A stretch of 64,000 nucleotides of DNA from Shewanella waksmanii ATCC BAA-643 (GTDB taxonomy: Bacteria > Pseudomonadota > Gammaproteobacteria > Enterobacterales > Shewanellaceae): the NCBI RefSeq assembly GCF_000518805.1, contig NZ_JAEH01000035.1, positions 1 through 64,000 on the forward strand, written 5' to 3'. The translations under genes were made by a program, and so were the position numbers. Shown here one piece after another: positions 1 to 8,997 of the stretch (the first letter of the stretch is position 1; the number at the start of each line of letters is the position of its first letter). The notes under the pieces were generated by a model. That model did no database searches, had not been told where the DNA came from, and was given only the letters and a program-made list of their open reading frames with translations.

Positions 1-226
1 CTTTAGATTTAGACATAGGAGAGTGCTCTATGGGTTGCGTCCAGTCTAATCTACCATGCTTTCTTAACCATGTAAGGACCGTACTTCGACCTTGAATACC
101 GTAGTGCTGTTGAGCTTGCTTATAGGTTAGCTCGCCTTTTTCTACTTGACTGACAACGGCTAATTTAAAGCCTAATGTGTAATCACGTTGTGTACGTTTA
201 ATGCTAATTGTGCTCGAAGGTTTCAT
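1..226 (-). CDS. IS3-family transposase OrfA, N-terminal part
   Basis: This is the first 75 codons of a transposase OrfA; the rest lies left of the window. The translation starts MKPSSTISIKRTQRDYTLGF and continues with the helix-turn-helix pattern of the HTH_Tnp_1 domain (FKLAVVSQVEKGELTYKQAQ, then YGIQGRSTVLTWLRKHG). This domain binds the element's terminal repeats. A purine-rich GGAGA sits 8 bases before the ATG. OrfA normally needs a frameshift into OrfB to make the DDE transposase, and OrfB cannot be seen here. Whether the element is intact is unknown. Confidence 0.8.
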   Translation of the reverse strand, partial: MKPSSTISIKRTQRDYTLGFKLAVVSQVEKGELTYKQAQQHYGIQGRSTVLTWLRKHGRLDWTQPIEHSPMSKSK

Positions 227-278
227 AGATAAGTCTCCAAAGTGTCAACTTATCTCAGGACGGGACAACGTCAGACAC
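1..278 (-). mobile_element. End of an IS3-family insertion sequence (cut by window edge)
   Basis: The stretch holds the start of an IS3-type OrfA reading leftwards, preceded by about 50 bases of non-coding end sequence. The probable terminal repeat reads TGTCTGACGTTGTCCCG on the minus strand and ends near 277-279. That fits the TG...CA ends usual for IS3 elements. The element abuts the U-tract of the motY terminator. The other end lies outside the window, so neither the exact boundary nor a target duplication can be confirmed. Confidence 0.6.
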
Positions 279-306
279 AAAAAAGCCCAACTTAATGTTG
301 GGCTTT
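278..306 (-). terminator. Intrinsic terminator of motY
   Basis: A perfect GC-rich stem (AAAGCCCAAC pairing with GTTGGGCTTT) is followed on the minus strand by a run of T. It lies 16 bases beyond the motY stop codon. The IS element begins at the end of the T run. Confidence 0.85.
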
Positions 307-322
307 ACAGATAAACTTAGTG

Positions 323-1192
323 CTACATTGGCTTACTTAACCTAATCACCACGCGTCGATTTCGGCCTCGTTCATCTATGGTGCTGTTTGATGCGACATG
401 TTTGCGCTCGCCATGGCCCTGGGTATAAATACGGTCATCAGGAATGCCCGCTGCCAAGAAAAACTCTTTTACAGATTCCGCACGTTTTTCTGAAACTTTT
501 TTGTTTACTGAGCGGCCGCCGTAACTGTCGGTATAGGCGTCAATGAGTACCAACTCCACATCTGAATCATAAGACAGATACTCTTGTACTTTGGCTATCT
601 GCGCTTTTGAATAGCGGGTTAATTCTGCGCCACCAAATTCATAGGTTAAAACCGTAAAGGCAATATCCTCAAAACTATAGGGCAATAAATTAGCAAGGCA
701 GGCTCTAAACTGGGTGTATTGACGGCTAAAGTTAGCCGCTGATAATCCCACGGCAATCTTGTTTGATTGATTGTACCAATCCGCATAATAAAAAGTCGGC
801 TGCATCCCCTGCTCTAACTCTGCAAGCATCGACCACGCTGCTTGTTTAGGCACTTCACCACTAAAGTATTTTTGATAGGTCAGCTCAGTAATTTTCTTCG
901 ACACAACGCCTGGTCGCCATGCCGGTGCCAAACTCATTAATTTGGCATCTGTCACTGCATCGGGTTTAACCCACATATCCAATGAGAAATTCAAATCATG
1001 ATCTTTTCCCGCGCGGCTGGTAAACACAGCCTTACCATAAGAGGGGATTTCATGTTCGAGGCGACATACAATGGGGGTATTATCACTAATACGCCAATTT
1101 GATTGGTCCAGTGATGCAACATAATGGCGCAACTCTGCTTGAGCCGTCAAAGGCAGACATACTACACAAGCTAGTAACCCTCTTAACCACAT
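323..1192 (-). CDS. motY: Flagellar motor T-ring protein MotY (OmpA-like)
   Basis: MotY forms part of the periplasmic T-ring that anchors Na+-driven PomA/PomB-type stators around the polar flagellar motor. The 289-residue product has a signal peptide (about 1-19, cut after AQA). Its N-terminal region has the MotY pattern (HYVASLDQSNW, then CRLEHEIPSYGKAVF). A C-terminal OmpA-like peptidoglycan-binding domain (about 180-285) contains DAYTDSYG and the terminal RGRNRRVVIRL. The ATG follows AAGGA at good spacing. It is divergent from rnt, a neighbourhood common in Vibrio and Shewanella. A sigma-28-type promoter lies upstream, supporting expression with late flagellar genes. Other flagellar genes are not in the window. 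Confidence 0.92.
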   Translation of the reverse strand: MWLRGLLACVVCLPLTAQAELRHYVASLDQSNWRISDNTPIVCRLEHEIPSYGKAVFTSRAGKDHDLNFSLDMWVKPDAVTDAKLMSLAPAWRPGVVSKKITELTYQKYFSGEVPKQAAWSMLAELEQGMQPTFYYADWYNQSNKIAVGLSAANFSRQYTQFRACLANLLPYSFEDIAFTVLTYEFGGAELTRYSKAQIAKVQEYLSYDSDVELVLIDAYTDSYGGRSVNKKVSEKRAESVKEFFLAAGIPDDRIYTQGHGERKHVASNSTIDERGRNRRVVIRLSKPM

Positions 1193-1229
1193 ATTCCTTG
1201 CACTCTTCGTTTATTGCCGTTACTTAACC

Positions 1230-1256
1230 CTATCGGCACACTTTCCTGAACCTTTA
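1230..1256 (-). promoter_or_regulatory. FliA (sigma-28) promoter of motY
   Basis: On the minus strand TAAA (1253-1256) is separated by exactly 15 bases from GCCGATAG (1230-1237). The flagellar sigma-28 consensus is TAAA-N15-GCCGATAA, so only the last base differs. It lies about 40 bases upstream of the motY start codon. Confidence 0.85.
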
Positions 1257-1338
1257 GCCTAAATAATCATCAATCAAACATGACAACCAATTACATCTTA
1301 GCTCATAATAGCGTCCTGCTAATAAATTGGACATTTTA

Positions 1339-2007
1339 ATGAGCGATATTTGCGACGCTAACAAACTTAATCATCGATTCCGTGGCTACTTTCCTGTGGT
1401 CATTGATGTAGAAACAGCAGGCTTTAATGCACAAACCGATGCGCTGCTCGAAATTGCCGTCACCTTATTAAAAATGACCGAACAAGGCGAATTAGTATTA
1501 GATAAAACCCTACATTACCACATTGAACCATTTGAAGGGGCTAACCTCGAACCTGAGGCACTAGCATTTAATGGCATCGATCCAAACAACCCACTACGTG
1601 GTGCCGTATCGGAAAAAGAAGCCTTTTTAGAGATTTTCAAAGAAGTGAAAAAAGCCCAAAAGGCCAGTGACTGCCACCGCAGTATTATTGTTGCCCATAA
1701 CGCCGCTTTCGATCACGGCTTTGTCACCAAAGCAATCGACCGTAATGGCCTAAAACGAACGCCGTTCCACCCGTTTGCAACTTTCGATACCGCAGCGCTA
1801 TCAGGCCTAGCGTTAGGCCATACCGTTCTTGCTAAAGCTTGTGGTATTGCGGGTATCGACTTTGATAATAAAGAGGCACACTCGGCGCTATATGATACTG
1901 AGCGAACTGCCGAGCTATTTTGCCATATTGTCAATAAATGGAAGGCGTTAGGCGGCTGGCCACTTGCAGTAGCCGAAGAGTCGCAATCCGACGGCGATGC
2001 GTGCTAG
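1339..2007 (+). CDS. rnt: Ribonuclease T
   Basis: RNase T is a DEDD-family 3'-5' exoribonuclease that trims the 3' ends of tRNA and other stable RNAs; it acts as a homodimer in the cytoplasm. The DEDDh residues are visible: DVETAGF near the start (Exo I), [10 protein letters not shown] (Exo II) and the [15 protein letters not shown] motif (Exo III). Length is 222 residues from the ATG at 1339, normal for the family. A TTG at 1327 would add four residues, but the protein conventionally starts MSDI-like, so I prefer 1339. It is monocistronic, with a strong terminator downstream. Confidence 0.93.
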   Translation: MSDICDANKLNHRFRGYFPVVIDVETAGFNAQTDALLEIAVTLLKMTEQGELVLDKTLHYHIEPFEGANLEPEALAFNGIDPNNPLRGAVSEKEAFLEIFKEVKKAQKASDCHRSIIVAHNAAFDHGFVTKAIDRNGLKRTPFHPFATFDTAALSGLALGHTVLAKACGIAGIDFDNKEAHSALYDTERTAELFCHIVNKWKALGGWPLAVAEESQSDGDAC

Positions 2008-2025
2008 TCACAAGCACAAACAACA

Positions 2026-2058
2026 AAAAGCCGCTGTCAATTTACAGCGGCTTTTTTT
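2026..2058 (+). terminator. Intrinsic terminator after rnt
   Basis: The stem AAAGCCGCTGT / ACAGCGGCTTT is followed by TTTTT. The mirrored A run means it could also serve the convergent binding-protein gene ending at 2076. Confidence 0.85.
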
Positions 2059-2075
2059 CATACCACGATTGACTG

Positions 2076-2807
2076 CTAACGAAACACCGGGTTTTGCATA
2101 TCCACATATTTGGCAATGACTTGCGATACAACCTTATTGTGTTTGAGCTGCCCTATCGCTTGATTAATTTGTGGCAACATATGCGCATGCTCTTTGCGCA
2201 ATCGAATCACTAAATCGCCATCTGAATGCACAGCTGCCAATTCAACGTGCAGGCCTAACTGTTGCGACCAATAAAGCGCTGGCAAATCGCCACTTATAAT
2301 GGCGTCTATACGCTTTTTATGTAATGCCTTTATCAGCTCTCGTTCTGAGCTAAAATCAGCACGAACGAAGCGATCGTCATCATGATACAGGTAGCCTCTA
2401 ACCGTACCTATGCGCTTATCATAAATTTGCTCAATATCTTGCCAATCAGCTTTATTCTCTTCAAGCACGACAATGCGCTCGACTATCGGCAATATCGCCT
2501 CAGAATGTACAAAATTAGGCCCCAAATCCTGATGACTAAACCAGCTTGGACTGACTACATCAAAATCGAGCTCTCCCGTATCAAGTGCTTTATTGGTTCG
2601 ATTAGGCGGAAGATTGATTTTCTCGATATCGATATTGGCTTGGGTAAATATTCTTGGAATTAACTCGCCCATGATCCCGGGGGCTTCGGGATCGCCAATA
2701 TAGTAGGGATACCAAGTATTCGAGGCATTCACATTATATTTTAGCGGCTGTGCATGTGCTTGAAATGATGACCAGCACAACACTAGCATCACAACCCATT
2801 TCAACAT
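2076..2807 (-). CDS. Periplasmic amino-acid-type solute-binding protein (SBP_bac_3 family)
   Basis: This is a stand-alone periplasmic binding protein of the SBP_bac_3 fold, 243 residues from the chosen start. An upstream in-frame ATG would add nine polar residues (MGDSCREAE) before MLKWVVMLVLCWSSFQAHAQ. The latter is a clean signal peptide, so I start at 2807. The mature part shows the family rhythm: ASNTWYPYY near the N-terminus, GIMGELIPRIF, and a second-lobe KRIGTVRGYLYHDDD segment. No permease or ATPase gene adjoins, so it may feed a distant transporter or act as a sensor. The ligand cannot be told from sequence. It converges on rnt. Confidence 0.75.
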   Translation of the reverse strand: MLKWVVMLVLCWSSFQAHAQPLKYNVNASNTWYPYYIGDPEAPGIMGELIPRIFTQANIDIEKINLPPNRTNKALDTGELDFDVVSPSWFSHQDLGPNFVHSEAILPIVERIVVLEENKADWQDIEQIYDKRIGTVRGYLYHDDDRFVRADFSSERELIKALHKKRIDAIISGDLPALYWSQQLGLHVELAAVHSDGDLVIRLRKEHAHMLPQINQAIGQLKHNKVVSQVIAKYVDMQNPVFR

Positions 2808-3068
2808 TTCTGCCTCCCTACAGCTGTCGCCCAATCAACAATCAAAACCATCAGGTGATACTACCAACATCGGCACATTGTACAGATGAACATGCTACCT
2901 TAATTAATAACATAACACCCCAACAGTACAAAAGTCTGCATTATGCTGCTAATAAGGGTCAAAATGAGCCAGATTAAGTGAAACCAACTAGACTATGAGA
3001 GTCAGACAATGATTGTCGGGCTAAAACGGATTTTGCTATCAACACCGTGCCACAGGGAGCTAGGCCGT

Positions 3069-3644
3069 ATGAATATTACCCTACCAGATAGAGTTAAACT
3101 CCCCTTCGAGTTTGATGCTAAACAGTTAAAACAGAACTTAGATTTGATCACCTCAGCCCAATGGACTGATCACTTTGTGGCTGAACATTATCAGGGAGAC
3201 TGGCAAGCGATAGCACTTCGCTGCGACGCCAACGCTCAACATCCAATTAAAATGATCTATTCTGACCCCACCAGCACCGAATTTAAAAACACACCCTACC
3301 TGCAACAAGCGCCGTATATTCAGGCGGTATTGAACCATTTTCGCTGCCCGATACTTAATGTACGGTTAATGAAATTGGCGGCACAATCTAATGTGTTAGA
3401 ACATGTTGACCATGATTTAGATAGTGAACACGGTAAAGCTAGATTGCATATCCCTATCACAACAAACGCTAATATAGATTTTAGGCTCAACTCACATTCA
3501 GTTCCCATGCATGCTGGTGAATGCTGGTACTTGCGATTGAGTGACCCTCATTCGGTCAGCAATGCCAGCGCCGAAGATAGAGTTCATCTGGTAATAGATG
3601 CTGAAATTAACCTTTGGCTCGCGACCCAACTAAAACTGCAGTAG
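3069..3644 (+). CDS. Aspartyl/asparaginyl beta-hydroxylase-like dioxygenase
   Basis: The 191-residue product resembles the Asp_Arg_Hydrox family of Fe(II)/2-oxoglutarate dioxygenases on a double-stranded beta-helix. Candidate metal ligands are in EHVDHDLD and the later DPHSVSN histidine; RVHLVIDAEIN would hold the 2-oxoglutarate arginine. The ATG at 3069 follows AGGGAG. An in-frame start at 3009 would add 20 residues unlike the family. There is no signal peptide, so it is probably cytoplasmic. Bacterial members mostly lack a known substrate, and neighbours give no clue. It appears to be transcribed alone. Confidence 0.72.
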   Translation: MNITLPDRVKLPFEFDAKQLKQNLDLITSAQWTDHFVAEHYQGDWQAIALRCDANAQHPIKMIYSDPTSTEFKNTPYLQQAPYIQAVLNHFRCPILNVRLMKLAAQSNVLEHVDHDLDSEHGKARLHIPITTNANIDFRLNSHSVPMHAGECWYLRLSDPHSVSNASAEDRVHLVIDAEINLWLATQLKLQ

Positions 3645-3710
3645 CAAGACGTGATAATTAGCTGTCGGCCATAGCTTAGCCAACTAGCTTAAAAATGGGA
3701 TTTCGCCCAT

Positions 3711-3735
3711 AAAAAAAGCCGCATCTCTGCGGCTT
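3711..3735 (-). terminator. Intrinsic terminator of the peroxiredoxin gene
   Basis: The stem GCCGCA / TGCGGC with a 4-base loop is followed on the minus strand by seven T residues. It lies 25 bases past the peroxiredoxin stop codon. Confidence 0.8.
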
Positions 3736-3759
3736 AATTGTACATCGCTGGGACTCGAA

Positions 3760-4365
3760 TTATAGCGAGTCAGCGTTGTCGTTTAGGTAAGATGCAACAC
3801 CTTCTGGGCTTGCGTCCATACCTTTGTCACCTTTTTCCCAACCAGCAGGACATACATCGCCATGCTCTTCGTGGAATTGTAGTGCATCAACCATACGTAG
3901 CATTTCATCAACGTTACGGCCTAGTGGCAGATCGTTAACCACTTGATGGCGAACTTGGCCTTCTTTGTCGATTAGGAAAGAACCACGGAATGCCACACCA
4001 GCTTCTGGATGCTCAACATCATATGCTTTACAGATTTCGTGCTTAACGTCAGCAACAAGTGTGTATTGAACTTGGCCAATACCGCCTTTGTCTACTGGCG
4101 TGTTACGCCATGCATTGTGAGTGAACTGTGAATCGATAGAAACACCAATCACTTCAACACCACGCTTTTTGAACTCATCCATACGGTGATCAAAAGCAAT
4201 CAGTTCTGAAGGGCAAACAAAAGTGAAATCTAGTGGGTAAAAGAAAATTACCGTTGGCTTGCCTTTAATCGCTTCAGTTAGGTTAAAGCTATCTACGATT
4301 TCGCCATTACCAAGTACAGCTGCAGCAGTGAAGTCAGGAGCCGGACGGCCTACTAATACGCTCAT
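3760..4365 (-). CDS. Typical 2-Cys peroxiredoxin (AhpC/TSA, Prx1 type)
   Basis: This thiol peroxidase reduces H2O2 and alkyl hydroperoxides and is recycled by thioredoxin or AhpF. At 201 residues it has the usual length. The peroxidatic cysteine lies in FYPLDFTFVCPSELIAF (about residue 51), and the resolving cysteine in EEHGDVCPAGW near the C-terminus. The catalytic PLDFTFVCP motif is intact. The Prx1-like pattern of a C-terminal extension after VCPAGW separates it from BCP and PrxQ types. No ahpF is adjacent. A TATAAT promoter element lies 55-60 bases upstream. I leave the symbol blank because ahpC, tsaA and prx names are used inconsistently for this group. Confidence 0.93.
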   Translation of the reverse strand: MSVLVGRPAPDFTAAAVLGNGEIVDSFNLTEAIKGKPTVIFFYPLDFTFVCPSELIAFDHRMDEFKKRGVEVIGVSIDSQFTHNAWRNTPVDKGGIGQVQYTLVADVKHEICKAYDVEHPEAGVAFRGSFLIDKEGQVRHQVVNDLPLGRNVDEMLRMVDALQFHEEHGDVCPAGWEKGDKGMDASPEGVASYLNDNADSL

Positions 4366-4419
4366 TTTATATCTCCATCTATGGATTGAAAAACGATTTT
4401 TCGTTTTAAATATATTGGC

Positions 4420-4447
4420 ATTATAGGCAGTGTTTAATCTTGCACAA
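4420..4447 (-). promoter_or_regulatory. Probable sigma-70 promoter of the peroxiredoxin gene
   Basis: A perfect TATAAT (-10, 4420-4425) has a weak TTGTGC (-35, 4442-4447) 16 bases upstream on the minus strand. Confidence 0.5.
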
Positions 4448-4455
4448 GGGTTTTG

Positions 4456-4490
4456 CGATGAATATCACTCTTTTAAATAAATATTCATCG
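4456..4490. repeat. Perfect 10-bp inverted repeat with 15-base loop
   Basis: CGATGAATAT (4456-4465) is mirrored by ATATTCATCG (4481-4490). It lies just upstream of the peroxiredoxin -35 element, where a regulator could bind. It is not followed by a T run, so a terminator is unlikely. Confidence 0.6.
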
Positions 4491-4777
4491 AACTGGCTCA
4501 CAAATGCACCATTATCAGCCAACTTCGTCGCTAAACCCCTACGTAATACAGGGATTAGAGTTTGTGCGGCACTATCATGCCTATGGTGTTCAACAACATA
4601 TTATTAGCACCGTGAGATATAAGTTTGACCAAGGCGTTACCTTTGGGCGCAGCATTAAAACATCTGTCTAACATGCGTTGATATATCTCATATAAATACG
4701 CTTGAAACTGGACATATTGTGCTTTTACTGGCAAGAATAGCCTCTTAATCAAACTAAAAATTAGAAAGTATAAATAT

Positions 4778-6097
4778 ATGAATGCTGTTGTTGTTGCCGT
4801 TTGCTTAATGCTGGGCCTGAGTCTTGCGCGAGTAAATGTTGTGATAGCTCTAACCATCAGTGCGTTGGTTGCGGGCTTAATGGGGGGCATGGATCTTCAA
4901 CAAACTGTTGATGCCTTTAACACTGGACTCGGTGGCGGAGCACAAATTGCCTTGAGCTATGCGCTGCTAGGTGCATTTGCCGTTGCCCTCTCCCACTCAG
5001 GATTGACGACATTAATATCACAAAAAGTAATTGGTGCACTGGGCAAAGAGCAAAGCCAAACCAATATTAAGCGCGTTCGATGGTTACTGCTGTTCGCCAT
5101 CCTGGCTATGGCAGTATCTTCGCAAAACTTGCTACCCATCCATATTGCATTTATCCCTATTTTGATTCCACCGCTACTGCATGTCATGTCAAAACTCAAA
5201 CTTGATAGACGTTTGGTCGCGTGTGTGCTGACCTTTGGTCTAGTGACCACCTATATGATTTTACCCGTAGGTTTTGGCGGCATTTTCTTAAACGATATCT
5301 TACTTGCTAACCTTAATAGCAACGATCTTAATGCAGTGCGCGAACAGATCCCATCGGCAATGCTTATCCCGGCTTTGGGCATGATTTGTGGTCTACTGGT
5401 TGCGGTATTCGTCAGTTACCGTAAACCCCGTGAATATCAAGCCAACGATGTTGAAACTGAAGAACTACAGCAGCAAATTAGTGGCAAAAATATCGCTATC
5501 TCTCTAGTGGCAATTGCAGCAACGTTGGCAGTACAACTCTATACTGGCTCAATGATTTTTGGCGCGCTAATCGGCTTTATTATCTTTAGTTTCTCTGGCG
5601 CACTGAGCCATGTTGCTGATCAAGATATCTTCAACCAAGGCGTGCGCATGATGGCCAATATCGGCTTTATCATGATTGCGGCAGCGGGCTTTGCAGCGGT
5701 AGTTAAAGCGACCGGTGATGTCACCACACTTGTCGCCTCACTGAGCGACATCATAGGCGACAACAAGGCCTTAGCCGCTTTTCTTATGTTACTGGTGGGT
5801 TTATTTATCACCATGGGGATTGGCTCGTCATTCTCTACCATCCCTATTATTGCCACTATCTATGTACCACTTGCCATTACCTTTGGCTTCTCTGTGCCAG
5901 CAACGATTGCCTTAGTAGGAACAGCGGCGGCGCTTGGGGATGCAGGTTCGCCAGCCTCAGACTCAACACTAGGCCCAACGGCGGGTTTGAATGCCGATGG
6001 TCAGCATGACCATATACGCGACAGTGTTATCCCAACCTTTATTCACTACAATATTCCGTTATTGGTATTTGGTTGGATTGCAGCCATGGTACTCTAA
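4778..6097 (+). CDS. Na+/H+ antiporter-like permease (NhaC/YuiF type)
   Basis: This is a 439-residue inner-membrane protein with about ten to twelve hydrophobic segments spread across its length. It resembles the NhaC/YuiF group of the ion transporter superfamily. Family-like stretches include [19 protein letters not shown] near the N-terminus and [18 protein letters not shown] near the C-terminus. The second stretch carries the conserved Asp/Ser/Pro residues of the substrate path. Members have been annotated as Na+/H+ antiporters or as histidine or other amino-acid permeases, and sequence reading alone cannot decide. It is flanked by its own terminator and stands alone. Confidence 0.75.
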   Translation: MNAVVVAVCLMLGLSLARVNVVIALTISALVAGLMGGMDLQQTVDAFNTGLGGGAQIALSYALLGAFAVALSHSGLTTLISQKVIGALGKEQSQTNIKRVRWLLLFAILAMAVSSQNLLPIHIAFIPILIPPLLHVMSKLKLDRRLVACVLTFGLVTTYMILPVGFGGIFLNDILLANLNSNDLNAVREQIPSAMLIPALGMICGLLVAVFVSYRKPREYQANDVETEELQQQISGKNIAISLVAIAATLAVQLYTGSMIFGALIGFIIFSFSGALSHVADQDIFNQGVRMMANIGFIMIAAAGFAAVVKATGDVTTLVASLSDIIGDNKALAAFLMLLVGLFITMGIGSSFSTIPIIATIYVPLAITFGFSVPATIALVGTAAALGDAGSPASDSTLGPTAGLNADGQHDHIRDSVIPTFIHYNIPLLVFGWIAAMVL

Positions 6098-6132
6098 GCA
6101 AGTCTCGTTATTTAGCACGGGTTAGAGTCAAC

Positions 6133-6161
6133 AAAAAAGGAGCCAATGGGCTCCTTTTTTA
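6133..6161 (+). terminator. Intrinsic terminator of the NhaC-like gene
   Basis: The stem AAAGGAGCC / GGCTCCTTT is followed by a T run. Its symmetry means it may also serve upp, which ends at 6201 on the other strand. Confidence 0.85.
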
Positions 6162-6200
6162 TTTATCAATTTAGCGTGGGTTTCCCCATCATATTAATGG

Positions 6201-6827
6201 TTACTTAGTACCAAAAATCTTATCACCGGCATCACCTAAGCCTGGCAAGATGTACCCTTGCTCATTGAGGCAGCGATCAATTGATGCAGTGTATAGTTCT
6301 ACATCTGGGTGTGCTTCTTCTAGTGCTTTAACCCCTTCCGGCGCAGCAACCAACACTAACGCTTTTATTGCGCTACAACCACGTTCTTTAAGTAGGTCAA
6401 TGGTCGATATCATTGACCCGCCTGTTGCAAGCATAGGATCAACCACTAACGCCATGCGCTCAGGCATATTGCTGGCTAACTTTTCAAAATAAGGAACCGG
6501 CTCTAAGGTTTCTTCATCACGGTACATACCAACGACTGAAATTCTAGCGCTAGGAATATGTTCAAGTACGCCATCCATCATGCCAAGACCTGCACGTAAG
6601 ATCGGTACCACTGTGACCTTTTTACCCTTGATCTGTTCGATTTCAACCGGGCCGTTCCAACCTTCGATGGTGACTAATTCTGTCTCAAAATCAGCAGTCG
6701 CTTCGTAGGTCAATAAGCTACCTACTTCAGCAGCTAACTCACGAAAACGCTTAGTGCTTACGTCTCCCTCACGCATTAATCCTATTTTATGACGTACTAA
6801 AGGGTGTTTAACCTCAACAACTTTCAT
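6201..6827 (-). CDS. upp: Uracil phosphoribosyltransferase
   Basis: Upp salvages uracil: uracil + PRPP gives UMP + pyrophosphate, in the cytoplasm. The 208-residue product has the expected length when started at [11 protein letters not shown] (6827). Longer in-frame starts add residues not typical of the family. Visible hallmarks are ITYE-like [26 protein letters not shown] and the PRPP loop [17 protein letters not shown]. The uracil-binding C-terminal stretch [17 protein letters not shown] is also present. It is divergent from purM-purN, an arrangement common in gammaproteobacteria that puts pyrimidine salvage back to back with purine synthesis. Confidence 0.96.
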   Translation of the reverse strand: MKVVEVKHPLVRHKIGLMREGDVSTKRFRELAAEVGSLLTYEATADFETELVTIEGWNGPVEIEQIKGKKVTVVPILRAGLGMMDGVLEHIPSARISVVGMYRDEETLEPVPYFEKLASNMPERMALVVDPMLATGGSMISTIDLLKERGCSAIKALVLVAAPEGVKALEEAHPDVELYTASIDRCLNEQGYILPGLGDAGDKIFGTK

Positions 6828-6874
6828 CTTATTCTCCTGATGTATTTGGCGAGTTTTACCATCAAATTGAAGCA

Positions 6875-6903
6875 ATTTTAGTAGATTTGTTCACAATGGA
6901 AAA
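6875..6903 (-). promoter_or_regulatory. Candidate sigma-70 promoter of upp
   Basis: TTTCCA (-35, 6898-6903) and TAAAAT (-10, 6875-6880) are spaced by 17 bases on the minus strand, about 50 bases before the upp start. Confidence 0.45.
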
Positions 6904-6966
6904 CATAAAGTTTTACAAACACACTAAATCGTGACCCAAGTCCTTTTGATAAATAGCAATCATCAC

Positions 6967-6995
6967 TTTCGAGGCTGCGAACAAGCTGGTAGAAT
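6967..6995 (+). promoter_or_regulatory. Candidate extended -10 promoter of purM-purN
   Basis: TGG-TAGAAT (the -10 at 6990-6995) carries the TGn extension. The -35 (TTTCGA, 6967-6972) is weak at 17-base spacing. I saw no convincing PurR operator here. Confidence 0.35.
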
Positions 6996-7040
6996 AGCGC
7001 CGCATAAAATCCAATAACGATGTACCCGAGAGGATCCTCC

Positions 7041-8078
7041 GTGAGCACTCCTACCCAGCTAAGCTATAAAGATGCAGGTGTTGATATCGATGCCGGCAAC
7101 GCCCTAGTAGACAATATTAAATCTGCTGTTAAACGTACCCACCGTCCAGAAGTTATGGGCAACCTAGGTGGTTTTGGTGCTCTGTGTGAGCTACCAACTA
7201 AGTACAAACATCCAGTTCTAGTTTCTGGCACAGACGGTGTCGGTACCAAGCTTAGACTGGCCATTGACTATAAAAAGCATGACAGCGTAGGTGTAGACCT
7301 TGTTGCTATGTGCGTTAACGACCTGATTGTCGCTGGCGCAGAGCCACTGTTCTTCTTAGATTACTATGCTACTGGCAAGCTTGATGTAGAAACAGCGACA
7401 TCAGTTGTCAATGGTATTGCCGAAGGTTGCGCCCAATCAGGCTGTGCACTTATCGGTGGCGAAACAGCTGAAATGCCAGGCATGTACGAAGGCGAAGATT
7501 ACGATCTTGCAGGCTTCTGTGTTGGTGTTGTAGAAAAAGATGAAGTACTTGATGGTACAAAAGTGGCTGCAGGAGATGCGTTAATCGCATTGGGTTCTAG
7601 CGGTCCGCATTCAAATGGCTACTCGCTTATTCGTAAAGTTCTTGAAGTCAGTCAAGCGGATCCACAAACCTCACTTGAAGGTAAGCCGTTAATTGATCAC
7701 TTACTTGAGCCAACTAAAATTTATGTTAAGCCGCTACTTAAGCTGCTAGAACAAAACGATGTACACGCAATGGCGCACATCACCGGTGGTGGCTTCTGGG
7801 AAAACATCCCTCGCGTACTACCAGACAACGCTAAAGCGGTTGTAAAAGGCGATTCTTGGCAGTGGCCAACAGTATTTAACTGGCTAATGGAAAACGGCAA
7901 CATTGCAGAATTTGAAATGTACCGTACTTTCAACTGTGGTGTGGGCATGATCATTGCCCTACCTGAAGCACAAGTTGAAAGCGCACTCGCTTTACTTACC
8001 GCCGAAGGTGAAAACGCTTGGCTAATCGGTAGCATTGCCGCGCGCAATGGTGACGAAGAGCAAGTGGAGATAGTGTAA
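7041..8078 (+). CDS. purM: Phosphoribosylformylglycinamidine cyclo-ligase (AIR synthetase)
   Basis: PurM catalyses the fifth step of de novo purine synthesis, closing FGAM to AIR with ATP. I start at the GTG at 7041, preceded by AGAGGA at 6-base spacing and giving 345 residues. The ATG at 7020 has no ribosome-binding site. Family signatures include [63 protein letters not shown] and [10 protein letters not shown]. The stop codon overlaps the purN start in TAATG, so the two genes are translationally coupled. Confidence 0.96.
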   Translation: MSTPTQLSYKDAGVDIDAGNALVDNIKSAVKRTHRPEVMGNLGGFGALCELPTKYKHPVLVSGTDGVGTKLRLAIDYKKHDSVGVDLVAMCVNDLIVAGAEPLFFLDYYATGKLDVETATSVVNGIAEGCAQSGCALIGGETAEMPGMYEGEDYDLAGFCVGVVEKDEVLDGTKVAAGDALIALGSSGPHSNGYSLIRKVLEVSQADPQTSLEGKPLIDHLLEPTKIYVKPLLKLLEQNDVHAMAHITGGGFWENIPRVLPDNAKAVVKGDSWQWPTVFNWLMENGNIAEFEMYRTFNCGVGMIIALPEAQVESALALLTAEGENAWLIGSIAARNGDEEQVEIV

Positions 8079-8722
8079 TGCCCCAGTGCTATCGCGTATT
8101 AGTATTGATTTCAGGTAATGGCAGTAATTTACAAGCCATTATTGATGGATGCGATGATCACCTTAACGCTGAAGTTGTAGGTGTTATTAGCAATAAGCCT
8201 GATGCATATGGACTTGTTCGAGCTCACCACAGTGAAATCGATACCAGTTGTGTGATAGCGCATAAAGGCGAGTCTCGCGAAGACTACGATCTGCGCTTAA
8301 GTGCCGCCATTGAGAAGTATCAACCTGATCTTATCGTGTTAGCGGGCTTTATGCGCATTTTGAGTGACAAATTTGTCACTCAATACTTAGGTAAAATGAT
8401 TAATATCCACCCATCATTGCTACCTAAATATCCAGGCCTGCATACTCACCAACGTGCCATCGAAGCTAAAGATGCTGAACATGGTGCCAGCGTGCACTTT
8501 GTTACGCCAGAGCTGGATTCCGGACCGGTAATTTTGCAGGCAAAAGTCCCGGTTTATGCCGAAGACGATGTCACTGTCTTGGCCGAGCGTGTGCATGAGC
8601 AAGAACATGCCATTTATCCATTAGTGGTTAAATGGTTCAGCCAGCAACGATTGCACATGCATGACGGTATTGCCTATTTAGACAATACCGCCCTCGATGA
8701 ACGTGGCTACGCAGCAGACTAA
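8078..8722 (+). CDS. purN: Phosphoribosylglycinamide formyltransferase
   Basis: PurN transfers the formyl group of 10-formyl-tetrahydrofolate to GAR, the third step of purine synthesis. It is 214 residues, the usual size. The GAR-binding start VLISGNGSNLQAIID, the catalytic region GKMINIHPSLLPKYPGLHTH (Asn and His) and the Asp in HFVTPELDSGPVI are all present. It is the second gene of the purM-purN operon, coupled by a one-base overlap, and ends before a strong terminator. Confidence 0.96.
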   Translation: MPQCYRVLVLISGNGSNLQAIIDGCDDHLNAEVVGVISNKPDAYGLVRAHHSEIDTSCVIAHKGESREDYDLRLSAAIEKYQPDLIVLAGFMRILSDKFVTQYLGKMINIHPSLLPKYPGLHTHQRAIEAKDAEHGASVHFVTPELDSGPVILQAKVPVYAEDDVTVLAERVHEQEHAIYPLVVKWFSQQRLHMHDGIAYLDNTALDERGYAAD

Positions 8723-8760
8723 CTCGCGATACCGCTTTAATTAGCAACAAAATTTTAATA

Positions 8761-8793
8761 AAAAGGCACTTGAGCAATCAGTGCCTTTTTTTA
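8761..8793 (+). terminator. Intrinsic terminator of purM-purN
   Basis: The stem AAAAGGCACT / AGTGCCTTTT is followed by a T run, 38 bases after the purN stop. Confidence 0.85.
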
Positions 8794-8997
8794 TTAATGT
8801 TTCTAGGCATCAGACAACACATAACCTCCCTGCACTTTCGTACATTAACAGTCGCTCAAATCAGTAAAATCTCTCGTTTTCGATACCAATCAAAAGCTAA
8901 AATAATCTTAAAACAGTAAAAGTCATTGTGTTTTATCGGTATTTGTCATTAGATAAAGCTCTCATGCTGCACAATACAGATGAACATAGAAGGTCCG

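Larger units (their letters stand above)
4366..4777. other. Intergenic region between the divergent peroxiredoxin and NhaC-like genes
   Basis: It holds the peroxiredoxin promoter, a palindrome AAAACGA-N4-TCGTTTT (4389-4406) in its leader, and a perfect 10-bp inverted repeat at 4456-4490. The part from 4491 to 4777 would be the leader of the transporter gene. I found no recognisable riboswitch or reading frame there that I trust. Confidence 0.5.

Noticed and set aside
4491..4777. Possible lysine or other riboswitch before the NhaC-like gene
   Set aside because: NhaC-type genes can carry lysine riboswitches, but the conserved core segments of that class are not recognisable here.
4555..4890. 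Minus-strand reading frame of 111 codons
   Set aside because: Its first half is antisense to the transporter gene and the rest shows no family pattern or ribosome-binding site.
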